64,000 nt of DNA from Gaeumannomyces sp. JS-464 (GCA_002197995.1 NGZR01000001.1:3410001-3474000), one strand, 5' to 3'. Numbered from the stretch's first letter, positions 1 through 12,826 are shown. The notes: generated by a model from the letters alone, not told the origin. Made by a program: numbers and translations.

Positions 1-1074
1 GCGCACTCGATTACGCCGTCCCCGTTGCGGAATTAGCAATACCTAACAAGGCTCGATTAAGGCCAGGAAGGCTTTTACGACGGCAACACCGGCACAAGTG
101 CCCCTCCCCTTTTCCCCTAACGCCGGCGTACGCGTTTACTTGTTAGGTTGGCCGCGGCGGCCGCGGAGGAAATTATTGCGAGCTATAGCCGCAAATAACA
201 ACAAACGGCCCTAATTTGCGCCACGCTAGCCCGATTTATCGACGCCGGTATTACTTCCCTTTTGGCGGAAGCAATCCCCAAAGCTAACGGTTAGAAAGAT
301 TGCTTTATTAATTACGCCAAATAAGCCCTTTTCGGCTTACCCACGCCGGCCGAAAAGGAAAGAAGCTTATACGGGGCCCCGAAGCCTTCGCAACGCGCGC
401 CCCCAGCCATTTACGCGTCGGTAGCTTGGGAGGGCCACTAATAACCCCAACAACCCGCATAGGCTTTTTAGGGCCGTACGTTCCAAACTACCCAGGCACC
501 CCGCCTATTAATAAGCTTTAAAGCCGATTTTTAGGTGTTCGTTAAAATCCCGGAAAAACGGCAAGCTTAAGCTAATTAACAAATAAGTTTTAGCATTTGC
601 AAAGCCTTTACCGATAGCAAAAACCTGCCGTTTACGACGGCCGATATCCCGGAAGCGTACCGATCTTTTACTAGGTTCGTGTTAAAAGCAAAAACGGCCG
701 ATATTTAAAACCGGCTTTTGCAGTACCGATCCGAATTAGGCCGTTTATATAACGCCGAAAAAATCGAAAAGCTCGAAATTTGGTACAATTACGTAATTTT
801 TAGCTGCTTTACCTTTTTAACCAACGGCTTTGGATAACGCGTCCCGGTATCGGATAAACTGGTTTGGAAGGAAGTGGAAGCTTAAATAAAGCATAAACCG
901 GTAAACGTTAAGCCTTTCGGGGCCGGCGTCGACCACCAAAAGCGTATATCGTGGATTATATCCCTTTATACGCAAATGGCAAAGTTTAGGCTTTGGAAAA
1001 TCACTTTCTTTTTACGCCGCGTATAACGATACCCGCCGGTTACCCAGCACACTTTTGGCTGCCACGGCTTCCAC

Positions 1075-1404
1075 GTGGCTTGCAACTGCGCCCGGGCCGA
1101 TAAGTGCTTTCGGTGCGGGAAAATAAACGACGACCGGCACGTACAACCGTGTACGGCCCCCTCGCAATGCGCGAACTGCTCGGGCTCGTACCCTACCAAT
1201 TATCCGAACTGCTTTATAAAGCTTATACGGGTAAACGGAATGCTAAAGCACTTAACTTATAAGGAAAAAGGGGCTGTTAAGAGGTTAAGCGTACAAGCGT
1301 ACCGGGCGGTGGCAAAAGCGGCGGAAGCCGCCGTTGCCGCTGCTACCGACGATACCCTTTCCGCAACCGTTACTACTACGGAGCGGCTCCACCGTAGCCG
1401 TTAA
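1075..1404 (+). pseudogene. LINE ORF1 zinc-knuckle segment (relic)
   Basis: An open segment of the LINE ORF1 (gag-like, nucleic-acid binding). It carries a cluster of cysteines, with CFRCGK followed by a histidine and further CxxC pairs (QCANC), typical of retrotransposon zinc knuckles. Downstream (1400-1620) the ORF1 runs into an alanine/threonine-rich low-complexity stretch with repeated GCTACCGCTATTAC-like units. The frame is then lost to RIP stops. The homologous N-terminal part of ORF1 survives better in copy C at 45083-45412. Confidence 0.6.
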
Positions 1405-1984
1405 TTTAACGGCAAACCTTACGACCGCTACCGCTATTACTACGGCTACCGTTATTACTATTAACGATACCGCTAATACAGCCGCTACCGCTGTTGTTAA
1501 CCCTACGGCTAATACTAATATCGCTGTTACTTTTGCCACTCTTATCGCCGTTGCCACCCCCGCCGCCCTCGCCGTCGCTTCCGCCGTTATAATAAACCCG
1601 GCAAGCCCGCCGGCCCTGAAAAGCGTGGCCCGTACGGCCGGCAAGGAAAGGCACCTTATTAAAAGGCTTAAAGTTAGTTTTAACAACTAATATAAAGTAT
1701 TAGCGGATATGAAACTGGACTTCCCCGAGCCCGAAAAGGCTATCGAAATAACTGGAAACCCTTTGAAAAAAACCGACGGTACCGCCGGCTAACAACCTTA
1801 AAGCCAAAACCCCTAATACATTAACGCCGCTTTTACGTATGCCAATAGCCAACCGGATATAACAAACGCATGGCAATAAGGCCCGGCGCCCGGGGCTTCG
1901 CCCTGAACGCCGTGCTTTAACCGCCGTTTAAGCAAACGTTCGACGTAGTTGGGAAACGGCGGTTATTTTGCTTTAACTATCCTA

Positions 1985-4900
1985 AAGCTAAATATCGACG
2001 TGGTGCTAATGCAAAAGCCTTTTAGCGCGTGGAAAAGGAAGCTTGTGCTTTGCCCCACCCGTTATACGAGCTATTTCTTTAGTAAATAGTTAGCACGACC
2101 ACTAAACTAAACCCAGGGTAATAACCTACGTGCGGAAAAACCCGGGGCTCCGGCCGGTAGCGAACCGGCCGGCAGGCAACACCCGGGATATCCTTTGGCT
2201 TACCGTTGCTAAGTGCACTTTCGTTAACGTATACAGGCTTTTAGGGGACTTTTTAAAACCTTCGTTAAACTTTTTACTGCGTTAACGCTTAACGATAAAA
2301 TGCATTATAACCGGGGATTTTAACGCAGGGTTCCCAACGTGGGACCCGGCTAAAAGTAATAAAAATAAAGGCTAAAATATAACCTAATAAGCTAATACTT
2401 ATAACCTTTTCCTATTTACCGACCTAAGCTAACCTACGTATAATAATAGGGGCGTTTTAAATTTTACCTTTTCCAACGCCCTTTTGGCAATAGCGGAAAT
2501 CGACCTTTCGTTAGCAACCGATTCGGACCATCGCACAATACGGATCGAAATTTTTAACCGTAATAACTTCGTTTTAAATTGCCGGCGTATTACGCTACCA
2601 AACGATAAACTACTGTTTTTCGCAAACGCGGTAACAACGGGGGCCGGCAGTTTACCACTATTTACAAACCTAAACACTACGGATTACTTGGATAAAGCGG
2701 CTAAAATATTAACAAACCTATTAAAAAATGCGTTAATAGCTTTCGGCCGAGGGTTTAAAGCTAAAAAAAAAGGCTAACCCTAATGGAACGAAAAGTGCGC
2801 TAACGCTTAACGGGACTTTGCAAAAGCTATGAGAAACGGCGGGCTTTTTACGGCTGAAGCCCGTGCTTTAAAAGCAACGGTTCGAACGGCTAAAAGACAA
2901 GATTAAGCTAGCGTGTTAAAAAAAAGTGGATTCCTCGAAAGCGCTATACCGTGCTGTAAAGTGGTATAAACTTACACCCGCTATACGGCTTCCCCCGTTA
3001 AATATCGACGGGGAGGTTATAATAGCCCTAAAGGATAAAGCGAAAACATTAAGCCGCAAAATCTTTCGTAGGTTTACAGCGGAGGACGACCTATAAAAAA
3101 ACCCGTTATAGTAAAGGGCTACCCAAAAAACCGCACAATTCCCGTGGGACTTCCACGTCCTTTTGGAGGAATGCCGGAAATGCACCGTTAGCACGGTAAA
3201 CACGGCCCCGGGCGTCGACTTCTTAACGGTTAAACTACTTATAGCGGCGTGGCCGGCAATAAAGGAATACGTTAAGGCTTTTTTCGAATCTTGCCTTAAG
3301 GCCGGGCACCACCCGGCCTTTTTCCACACAGCGGAAATGGTTATGCTAAAAAAGCCGAATAAAACGGATATAACGGACCCAAAATCCTACTGCCCGATAG
3401 CTTTGCTTTCGTGCTTAAAAAAAAAGCTAAAACGGTTAGTGGCTTCGCGGATGGCATCCCTCGCATTATAATACGGGCTTATAACCTCGCAACACGCCGG
3501 GGTTACCCCGAAAAAAGCCGCTATCGATTTAACGGCATGCGTGGTTTACGAGGTAAAACGGGCTTTTTAAAAGCATAAAACGGCCGCTTTCGTTATTATA
3601 AATGTACAAAGGGCTTTCGACGCCGTACTTCGCTGGAGGCTTTTTTAAAAGCTTTTAAACCAAGGCTGGGATTTAACGTTAATACGATAGGTATTATTTT
3701 TTACAAAAAATAAGGTGGTTAAAATGCGTTTAAAAAATGCTACGGCACTTTTTTTTTCCCCGGATTGCGGGTTACCTTAAAAGTTACCGGCGTTACCGGT
3801 CCTATTTATGCTTTATATAGCCGAAATTTTACCTAAAGCAAAAGCGGTTAAGTACGAATACGCGAACGATATAGGCATTTGCGTAACGAGTAGCACTTTG
3901 GAAAAGTGCTTTCGTAAAGCAAAAGCAATAGTAACGGAAATCCTTCGCTAGGGAAAGGCTAATAAAGTGGCTTTCGACCCGGGGAAATGCGAGCTTATGC
4001 ACTTTTTTAAGCGGAAAAATCCTACAACCCCGGCGGTTATAGCGGAAAGCTTTACCATACAACAAGCTATAAAGCTTTACGGTGGTTAGGGGTTTTTTTC
4101 GACCAACGGCTTAATTTTAAAGCCCACGTCGATAATAGGGCTGCAAAAGCCCAAAGCGTTGCCAACCATTTCCGGAAGCTTGCGAATACGATAAGGGGGA
4201 TATTAGCACATTCGGTACATAAAACCGTTACGACGGTTATAATCCCCACGGTTTTAAACGGGGCCGAGGTATAATATAAGGGCAAAACCAAACCACACCC
4301 GTATAAACCAGTATAATAGCAATTTATCCGTTAAAGCTATTTAATCGAACGGGTAAATAAAGCTTTAACCGCGTTTTTCCGGGCAATAATTCCGGCTTGG
4401 AAAACCGCACCGATAAACGCTTTGCATTACGAATTCGGCATTTTAAACGCTTAGGCGCTTTTAAAACAAGCCCGTTTTCGTTTTGCGGCTCGTATAAATA
4501 CGGTATTAAAAAAATCACTTTTTAGCCGCAACGGTTAAACCGGCTTTTAACGCCCGAAAGCTTAAAGCAGGCTTGCCCGGCAAGCATACAACCTCGTTGC
4601 AAAAGACGGCCGAACTTTTTCCGGTTTGCACCCGCCCGGCTTACCTTTTTTACAATTATACGGGGTTTACGACGGCCATTTAAGAAAAAAAAACAGCCGC
4701 TAAAGCATTTACGGCGTAGCTTCGCACTTTTTTACCCACCGACGTTATAATATATAGCGACGGGTTTAAAGCAAAAAACGGGGCAGTTGGATACGGCTAA
4801 GTAATATACTAAGCCGGTTAACGCAAACTTTCCAGGCACGGCCGGCTAGCGCATCCCGCGGAAGTATTCGACGGCGAAGCGGAAAAAGCCCGGATAGGCT

Positions 4901-5520
4901 TTCGTAAAGCCGTTTAAAGCTTCCGCAATTGCACTTTCCACTTGTGCTTTAATAACACCTCGGCGGTTAACGGCTATTTAAGCACGGCCTTTAATAGTTT
5001 ACAAAAGGCTTTTAAAAAAATCCATTACTTTATAAATAAACACTAGGTATACGTACGCTGGTCCCCGGGCTATATAGGAATCCCCGGAAACGAAAAGGTA
5101 AACGCCGAAGCAAAATTGGGATCGGCCTTGCTAATACCCCAACATTTTAAACCAACGGTGGCCGGAATAAAAGCTTTAACCCGGAAAACAGCCCGGGACG
5201 CCCGGAACGCATGGTTTAAAAACAACTTTCCGGATCGGTATAAGGTTATAAGCCTCCCGCCGGTATTATAACACACGTTTAAAGCGTTACAGCTATACTG
5301 AAAGGTATTGCAACGGCTAATAGCCGCACGCACCGGCCACGGGAATTTCGATTAGTATTACCGAAAATTCCAATACGAAAACGATAACCCGTGCCGTTGC
5401 GAAAAAAACAAATCCCTTTCCCACTTTGTATTTTGCAAGTTGGCTAAAACGGTAAAAAATAAATGGTTTATAACGGACCTTTCCCCGGCTTTTAACAAGC
5501 CCGGATATTAAAAACAGCTT
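1985..5520 (+). pseudogene. LINE ORF2 relic: endonuclease, reverse transcriptase, RNase H
   Basis: Broken ORF2. The endonuclease-like part includes the stretch around 2484-2700 (AEIDLSLATDSDHRTIRIEI), which has a clear homologue on the minus strand at 42540-42869. The RT core begins around 3163 and contains KPNKTDITDPKSYCPIALLS, the conserved block of fungal LINE RTs. The catalytic YADD is changed to YAND. The RNase H domain starts at 4741 with DVIIYSDG and continues to a GxxGNE-like block near 5085. Dozens of stops remove any coding capacity. Confidence 0.75.
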
Positions 5521-6044
5521 TTTTAAAAGCCCTCCTTTTTTGCTTCGTTCGTCGAAGCAACCAACTATTATACTATCGCTGGACGATAATAATAAGGCTT
5601 AAAAAGCCCGCATATATCCTTTTTTTTATTCTTTTACACCTTTTACCTTTTTCCTTTGTACCACCAAAATTAACAATAAGCTCGTTAGTTTCCCGCATTT
5701 CCGGCCGGGCTTTTAAAGTCCCGAAAACCTTCCAGCTTAAACCCCGGCCCCACTTTTTTATCGGCATACTCGCCGGCCGAACGCACTACTACCACCCGCA
5801 GCGTTTTACAACGCCCGAGCGTATATATATACGCTTTACCGCCGATTGCCCGCTTACTAACAAAAAACGCCGGAACGCGGCCCGACTTCCGTATGCTTTC
5901 GGGTTTAATTTTACTAGCCGCCGGATAGCAATATGTAGCCTAATGTTTAGCTTAGGTAGCGCTAGCACGTTATATGCTTTTTGAAAGGCAAAAACTGGTA
6001 AATCCCGACTTATTAACGTTAAATATACTTATTTACTCACTTTA

Positions 6045-8058
6045 CACCGGTGGCAGGACACGGCAATTAGTTTTAGCATTTAACAACGATAAACTCGCAG
6101 CTATTTAACGCCGATATTAACCTATTAAAACGAATGGACTTAAGCGAACGGTTGGAACGTATTTTACCAAAATATTACGGCTATTGGAAGTTGTTTAAAA
6201 AAAACTTAAAAACAGTACTTTTGGAATATAAACCGTTCGATTACGAAATTAAGCTTAAACTAAAAGCATAACTTAAATACTAAAAGTTATATTAGCTAAA
6301 CTTAAAACAATAGGATATGTTAAAAAGGCAATTGGAAAAAAACCTGAAAAAAGGAATTATTAAGCTTTCGAATTCTTTAATAAGACACGGAATACTGTTC
6401 GTGCTTAAAAAGAACGGAAAAAAACGGATATATGTCAATTACCGCCCGTTAAACGAAGCAACTATTAAAAATCGGTACCTTTTACCTTTTATCGACGAGC
6501 TTTAAAATAAGCTCGGTAAAGTTAAATTGTTTACGGCTTTAAACGTATGCAAAGCTTATAGTTTGTTAAAAATTAAAGAAGGGCAGGAATGGATAACCGC
6601 TTTCCGAACCCGACTTAAAGTGTACGAATTTTTAGTAATAACTTTTGGTTTTACTAACGGACCAGCCACGTTCCAACGGATAATTAACCACGTATTACGC
6701 GAATATTTCGACATTTTTGTTTTCGCTTACCTGGATAACATTTTAATCTTTTCCAAAACGCTAAAAAAACATAAGGAACACATACGTAAAATATTACAAA
6801 AGCTGCAAAACGTAAAACTTTTAGTTAATTTAAAAAAGTGCGTATGGCATATTTAAAAGGTCGTGTTTTTAAAGTTTGTTATTACGCTAGAAAAAGTCCG
6901 TATAAAGCTTAAAAAAGTATAAAAAGTTAAAAAGTGGCTTATATCCACCAATGTTAAAAAAGTACGAGGCTTCCTAAGGTTTTTAAACTTTTATCAACGG
7001 TTTATTTAAAATTTTAACAAAAAAGCCGCACTATTTACGAATCTTACTAAAAACGGCGTTTAATTCCATTAGGGAGAATAAAAACAGCACGCTTTTAAGT
7101 TGCTTTGGAACGCTGTTATATAAAAACCAGTATTGGTTATACCAAATTTAAATAAACCTTTCGAGGTAAAAACCAATGCGTCGGATTACGCGATCGGGGG
7201 TTAATTGGAACAGCGAAACGATTAAAAAAAGGCTGCACTTTTACGCTTTCTTTTTACAAAAACTAAATGGACTTAAGTTAAATTACCAAATCTATAACAA
7301 AAAACTTTTCGCTATTATTTAAACGTTAAAAAAATGGCAGCTTATTTGTGCGGTGCAAAACACCAGGTTATAATGTATACGAACCATAAAAACCTATTAC
7401 ATTTTACCACTAGCAAAAACCTAAATAAACGGCAAATTCGGTGGAGTGAATTCCTTTAAAATTATAATGTCCAGATTAAATACCGCAAAAAAACAAAAAA
7501 ACGGCTAGGCAAATGCCTTTAGTTATCGGCCAAACCATAAGGTTAATACGCCAAAAAAACACGCATAATTTTAACTAAAAAACTAAATAATTTTTAATTC
7601 CGGCATAGCAAACGTTAACTAAAATAACAAAATAAAAAAAATAAACCTTTAAAAAAATCCGATAAGTTTATAAACAGTTAGCCCATAGACATTAAAAGGT
7701 AACTAAAACCTGAAAACGATTTCGGCAGCACCACGAATTTGCAAAAACCCGGGCCGAAATGCATAAAGCAATTAAAATTGCCAAAAATGCGCAAAAAATA
7801 AAGCTAGCAAACATAAACCTTACGGGTTGTTACAACCTTTGCTTGCGCTTAATAAAGCATAGCAAAAAATTACTGCGAATTTCGTTAAAAGATTGTTTAA
7901 ATTTAAAACCCTTTTTACAAATGTCTAATACGGTAGCATTTTGGTAATAGTGGATCAACTTATTAAATACGCTATATTCCTACCATTTAAAAAAACGGCA
8001 AACGTTACGGATTTAGCTTACGTTTTTATTAAAAACGTAAAAATTAGCCGATTTGAAA
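6045..8058 (+). mobile_element. Ty3/Gypsy retrotransposon fragment (RT, RNase H, partial integrase)
   Basis: A 2-kb pol fragment without visible LTRs. Residues encoded at 6317-6505 and 6527-6856 give the Gypsy RT core, with KNGKKRIYVNYRPLN followed by FGFTNGPATFQRIIN. The catalytic box reads YLDNILIFS (normally YLDD). RNase H follows (NASDYAIGG near 7170), then the beginning of an integrase (near 7930-8040). The right end is cut at 8058 by a pogo element at a TA site; the left end abuts the LINE tail. RIP stops run throughout. It is a different family from the full-length Gypsy at 29138. Confidence 0.8.
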
Positions 8059-8060
8059 TA

Positions 8061-10437
8061 ACGTAGTTTATTATCGAATGGCGCATACCATTAAATGGTG
8101 TGTTTTTTTATCGCAATTCGCGTTTTTTATTTTTAACGTTAATTTTATAATAACTACAAATAACGTTAATATTTAAAAAAAAATTAAAATTATTTTTATT
8201 ATACGAGTAACATGGTTTATAAGCGAGTAACGCACATAAGCAAATAACGCGTTTTTCATCGCAATTCGAGTTTCCCACTTTTAACTTTAATTGCTTAATA
8301 ACCACAAATAATATTAACATTTAACGAAGTTAAAATTACTTTTACTATACGAGCGATGTAATTAAACGCGCAATTAAACGTGCGTTCGGCCGTTAAAATT
8401 TACGACGTTTTTAAAGCCACGCTGCGTCGCCGACGCGCTGGCCAACCTGCTCGACGCGATTGCGTACCCAACTTTTAAAAATTAACGGAATTCGAAAAAA
8501 GGCGCTTATTAAATACATATTCGAGCTGGATTTTCACGCATTTCCTCCCCGGCTTTTTAGGGTTAAAAATATAGCTAACCGATTGCTTGCTAAACGCAAC
8601 GCGCGCGCCGTTAGTAAAAACTAAGTCGCGAACTTCGTTAAACGCCGCGTAAAGCTCGGTACGCGTTAAATTTAAAAGTACGATTATTAAAAAGCTAAAT
8701 GCGAAAATTTAAAGCTCGTTTTTGCATGGTTCGATTTTATGCGAAATATTATAATAAATATAGCATTTTAAATAACGATATTTATAATTTCGACGAAATT
8801 GGTTTTTTTATAAGCATAATCGCCGCTATTATAATTATTATAATATTAAAAAACTGTGGTAAAGCAAAACTAGTTTAATTTAGCAACCGGGAATAGGTTA
8901 TAATTATTTAAAAGGTTAATTATTACGGTTAAGCGATTTTTTTTATTATCGTTAAAAAGTAGTATTATATGGTTAATTGGTATTTAAAAACTAACCTTTT
9001 ACGCGATTAGGTTATCGTAACGAGTTTTAACGGGTAAATTACGAACGAATTCGATTTAAAATGGATTTAGCATTTTAATAAACATATTGCATCGCGCATA
9101 AAAAGCTTTTATCGTTTATTAATGCTAAACGGATACGAAAGCTATAATTCGACGGATTTCGAGCTTTATTATTAAAAACATAATATTATTACGTTTTATA
9201 TATTTCCGCATTTGTTTTACTTTTTTTAACCATTTAACGTTAAATGTTTAACCCGTTAAAAAAGCGTACGGTTAATAAATTAAAGATTTAATAAAGTCGC
9301 ACGTTAATTAAGTAATTAAAGTCGAGTTTTTTTCGGCGTTTAAAACGGCATTTTTAAATTTTATAACCGAAAAAAACATTTAAAAAGGTTTTTAAAAAGC
9401 TGGCTTTGCTTTTTTTAATCCGGATTCGATTTTAAAAAAGCTAAATGTAAAACTACAAATTTTAACTTTTTAAAAAAGCTTTTAAACGACGCCGAACTTT
9501 AAACTTTTAAAACGTTTTAAATAGTTAAAAACGTAACGTCGCAATTTAAACATATTAAAATTTGGATTTCCAATTACTAAAGCAGTTTTTTAACATTTAT
9601 ATTAACAGTTGTAAATTAGTTAATAAAAAGGGTTAAAGCAATTATGTATTAGGTTAACCTTTTTTAAAAAAAAAGTGCTTTAAATTACAAAAAGCGAACA
9701 AAGCATTAAACAAACGCCGAAAAGCTAAAAAAACCAGTGTTCGATTTAAAAAGTTATTTACTATTAACGAAGTACGACATGTTTTAAACTAAAAAGAGCT
9801 AAATAAATAATTATAATAAAAAATGCGCGATTAAAAAATTTAAAAAAGCGGGCGGCGACGATTCGTTGGCAATATAGCATTTGCAATAAAACCGGACATA
9901 ATGCGTGCATTTGTTAAAAAAAAAAAGCAAAAATGTTTAATATATACAATTTCGAATAGTTTAAAGAAATTCCTAGCGTTGTTAAATTAATATGCGCGTT
10001 AATTAACTAAAAGTTAAATGTAAATGCGTTACTCGTTTATATGCGTTACTCGTTTGCAAACCACGTTAATTTAATTTAATTTAATGTTATATGTTCGTTT
10101 AGCAATTAAAATTTATAACGTTTTTAAAACTATATTATGTTATTAACACGTTAATTAAAATATTTAACAAAAAAATATATGTAAATTACGAAAATAAATA
10201 AAATTTTAAAAAAGGCGTATATTAAATATATATTTAAATAAGATTTTTACGCATTTTTTCTTTATTTTTTAATGTTAAAAATATAATTAACCGAATATTT
10301 GCTAAACGTAACGCGAATATAGTTAAAATTAATTAAATTACGAAATTCGTTAAATGTTACGTAAAGCTCGACACGCGTTAAAATCGAAAATACAATTATT
10401 AAAAACTAAATGCGAAAATTTTAAATCCGTTTTTACG
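8061..10437 (+). mobile_element. Fot1/pogo element fragment (P0), split by P1 and cut by P2
   Basis: A left terminal repeat (ACGTAGTTTATTATCG) starts after the TA at 8059. The first 147 bp run to 8207, then P1 interrupts. The sequence resumes at 10069 with the transposase N-terminal region (homologous to 18206-18390) and stops at 10437, where P2 begins at another TA. The remainder is not found downstream of P2. Heavily RIP-mutated. Confidence 0.7.
8210..10066 (+). mobile_element. Fot1/pogo DNA transposon P1, RIP-mutated
   Basis: An 1857-bp element flanked by TA dinucleotides (8208-8209 and 10067-10068). Terminal inverted repeats start ACATGGTTTATAAGCGAGTAAC and end in the complement (GTTACTCGTTTGCAAACCACGT). 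Sub-terminal copies of a GCGAGTAACGC-like motif repeat inside each end. The interior aligns along its length with P4 and P6 and encodes a destroyed pogo transposase in plus orientation; a relic of the FDETGF block lies near 8790. No intact ORF remains. Confidence 0.8.
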
Positions 10438-10807
10438 TAACGGGGTTTATTAAAAAGTAAACCATATTAGCAAATAAACCAAAAAAACGCGATAACGCCA
10501 CTTTTTTTTGCAATTAATTTTTTTTATTAATAATAATATTAATAAAAAGCGACGAAAGCCGGGTAATTTTTACTTTTCGAGGTTTGCAATTTAATTTAAA
10601 ACTAAATATAAAAAAGCTGCAAAAATTTAATTGGTTAAAAAATTAATTTTAAAGCGTCGAAAGCGTGGTTAACCATTTTAACGCGATTATATACTTAACT
10701 TGTAAAAATTAACGGAATTTAAAAAAAAGCGTTTATTAAATACATATTTAAATTAAATTTTGGAGCAATTTTTCCTAGCTTTTTAATGTTAAAAATATAG
10801 CTAATAA

Positions 10808-11043
10808 TGTTAGTAAAAGTGGTACTCCTATAGGCACGAAAATCTCCTAAAAGGAAAAAACAAAAATCTATAAATCTAAAACTGGTGTTTATAGTAATGC
10901 ATGTTTTGGGAAGGAATCTAGCTACAAGAAGGGGATTGGGAAATCCCCTTTTATATGCTCGTGGGAGCGCACGGGCTTTGGGCCTGTTGCTTTACGAGGT
11001 GTGGAGTTTATCCCGGTGCACGCGCTGATTACGTGGATTAACA
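10808..11043 (-). repeat. LTR (probably 3' LTR) of the short LTR element
   Basis: 236 bp, TG...CA termini, near-identical to 12591-12826 apart from RIP-type transitions. AATAA immediately to the left. Confidence 0.85.
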
Positions 11044-11531
11044 CTGGCAACTTTTTCTTTTATGCGCGTGCAACGGCCACATGCCTTTTTCCGGATCCGG
11101 GGATTTTACAATACTAACAATAAAGGATTCCGGATCTGGTAATCTGCTTTAAAAATAAAGGAAAATAAGGGCAAAAAGGCCGTGCTGGATATCGGTAAAA
11201 ACCGTAAATTAAAAACTGTAAATAAAAATAATAGGAAATGGGACAATGCCTAGTTAGGTGCTCGTAAAATTAGGTAATAACCGTTTATATGCTCGAGCGA
11301 TTAAGTGATTCCATATTCGGGGCCATAGCCGATGTGCTGGGTGTACTACTGCTTAGCGTTGCAATGAAATGCCAAAGGAAAGATCGCATGGAGTTGTAAA
11401 AAGGATATCCTGTAAGCTTGCGGCTTTACAACGCGTAAGGCCCTCCCAAATGCACGCGCTGCTATATGATCCAATTTTAGCAGTTTTTTGCTTTGGGCGC
11501 GTGCATTGGTTATTAGTACCGGCGGAGCTGT

Positions 11532-11640
11532 AAATTGGCTGGCCGGAGGTGCTTGGGGATTTGCAAATTGGCTGGCCGGAGGTGCTTGGGGATTTGCAAA
11601 TTGGCTGGCCGGAGGTGCTTAAGGTGGTGGAAATTGGCTG
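11532..11640 (+). repeat. 33-bp tandem repeat inside the short LTR element
   Basis: The unit AAATTGGCTGGCCGGAGGTG plus 13 bp starts at 11532 and 11565, with a shortened third copy at 11598 and a degenerate fourth near 11631. The repeats keep CpA and GpG content, so they escaped most RIP. Confidence 0.85.
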
Positions 11641-11810
11641 GACGGATTTTTGGGCCGCTGGCTTGGTAATCCCTGGATTTCATTTCGGCCAATTTGTTTG
11701 GCTGTGGGCTTTTTTAAAAGGGTGGCGTGGCGCGTCGGTTTGGGGGCATCCAAACCGTCGATCGGGTGATTGTTTATTTTGGTGCCTATGCGATTTTAGG
11801 GAGGAAGGGG

Positions 11811-12533
11811 CTATGATCCGGTTGCAAATGTTGTTATCCTAGGGACTAACTCCCATCGCATAACCTGCATAAGCCTTTCGCTAAGTTTCCCTTTTGGTGG
11901 ACCGGGTACAAGGATCCCGTAATTTTGCAAATGCTTCCGGAAGATTCGTGCGATCCGTTAATCGAGGTCCTCGAACTGCTTTGCCTCCCACCCTTCGTAA
12001 TTTTCGAGCACGTCGTTTAGGAAATTGTTGCTATGGGTGGTTCCGTAGGAAAGCAGTGTTTTAAACATTTATACGTTCCGGCGAGCAATGGAAACTTCGT
12101 TAGGTGATCCTCCGAAGTTGTAAAAAGGGCTTGTTAAAAGGGGGATGTTAATATTTTGTGCCAAAGACTTGGGGAGGTCGTATAACAAAAGCGTACTTTT
12201 TGTAATTATACGTTGCTTATCGCTAAGCTCCTCCGCCTGTTGTTCCGAGGTGTCGGACATGTTATCGGTGGGGTTAACGAGCAATATCGTTTGGGTAATC
12301 TTTTAATCCAAAAGTTTAATCGCCTGCTTTAGGAAGGTGCTTAAAAGGATTACGTAACGCCCTTTTCACAGTTGTTCAAATTTTACAAACAAAGGTCCAG
12401 TCGCCTGCTTTAGGAAGGTACCTTTGTTGTTCGATTAACTCGTGTGTAACGCGCTACCGAGCAGTGGAATACAATTCCTTTGCTTTTAAATTTTCCCGTT
12501 GGACCCAATCGCTTGCTTTAGGAAGGTATCCAT
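11811..12533 (-). pseudogene. Gag-like ORF relic of the short LTR element, 240 codons with six RIP stops
   Basis: Reading the minus strand from an ATG at 12533 gives one continuous frame to a TAG at 11811-11813. It is interrupted by five TAA and one TGA, every one explained by CAA to TAA or CGA to TGA. The frame is otherwise uninterrupted by indels. The first 80 codons contain three copies of the hexapeptide TFLKQA (starting near 12530, 12419 and 12329). The C-terminal part is charged and mixed in composition. I recognise no domain. Its position just inside the LTR suggests gag; a captured host gene is the alternative. Confidence 0.6.
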
Positions 12534-12590
12534 CGGTTAAATCCTTTACCTTGCTTATTTTGTGTTACTTTTATAAGCAATAATAATTAG

Positions 12591-12826
12591 TGTTAGTAGA
12601 AGTGGTACTTTTGTAGGCACGGAGATCTTTTAAAGGGAAAGAACAAAGATTTATAGATTTGGAACTGGTGTTTATAGTGATGCATGTTTTGGGAAGGAAT
12701 TTAACTACAAGAAGGGGATTGGGAAATCCCCTTTTGTATGCTCGTGGAAGCGCACGGGCCTTGGGCCCGTTGTTTTACGAGGTGTGGAGTTTATCCCGGT
12801 GCACGCGCTAATTACGTGGATTAATA
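12591..12826 (-). repeat. LTR (probably 5' LTR) of the short LTR element
   Basis: 236 bp, starts TGTTAGTA and ends TTAATA (the last C of TTAACA changed to T). AATAA immediately to the right completes the target-site duplication. Confidence 0.85.

Larger units (their letters stand above)
1..6040 (+). mobile_element. Tad1-like LINE retrotransposon, RIP-degraded (copy A)
   Basis: This is a non-LTR retrotransposon running on the plus strand, entering the window just inside its 5' end. The order is ORF1 with zinc-knuckle cysteines (about 1075-1260), APE-type endonuclease (about 1985-2780), reverse transcriptase (about 3160-3900) and RNase H (about 4740-5330). The 3' UTR reads through the same sequence seen in reverse at 36103 and 39121. 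All frames are cut by TAA/TAG/TGA codons explained by C-to-T and G-to-A changes, the RIP pattern. The YADD box is mutated to YAND near 3855. The 3' end is set by the shared motif GTTAAATATACTT near 6020; its microsatellite tail is nearly lost. ORF1-RT-RNase H with an APE endonuclease fits the Tad1 clade. The element is dead. Confidence 0.85.
10808..12826 (-). mobile_element. Short LTR retrotransposon (about 2.0 kb) with gag-like relic
   Basis: Two 236-bp direct repeats (10808-11043 and 12591-12826) begin TGTTAGTA and end TTAACA (TTAATA in the second, a C-to-T change). They flank 1.55 kb and are bordered by the 5-bp duplication AATAA (10803-10807, 12827-12831). The only recognisable coding relic (11811-12533) is on the minus strand and starts 58 bp inside the right LTR, so the element is probably minus-oriented. 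No RT, integrase or protease is visible, making it a non-autonomous, TRIM-like or internally deleted element. It is less RIP-mutated than its pogo host. A related solo LTR sits at 40240-40470. Confidence 0.8.

Noticed and set aside
12308..12530. Direct repeats GCCTGCTTTAGGAAGGT looked like a CRISPR-like or regulatory array
   Set aside because: They are in-frame repeats of TFLKQA in the minus-strand gag-like relic, with irregular spacing of about 90-110 bp.
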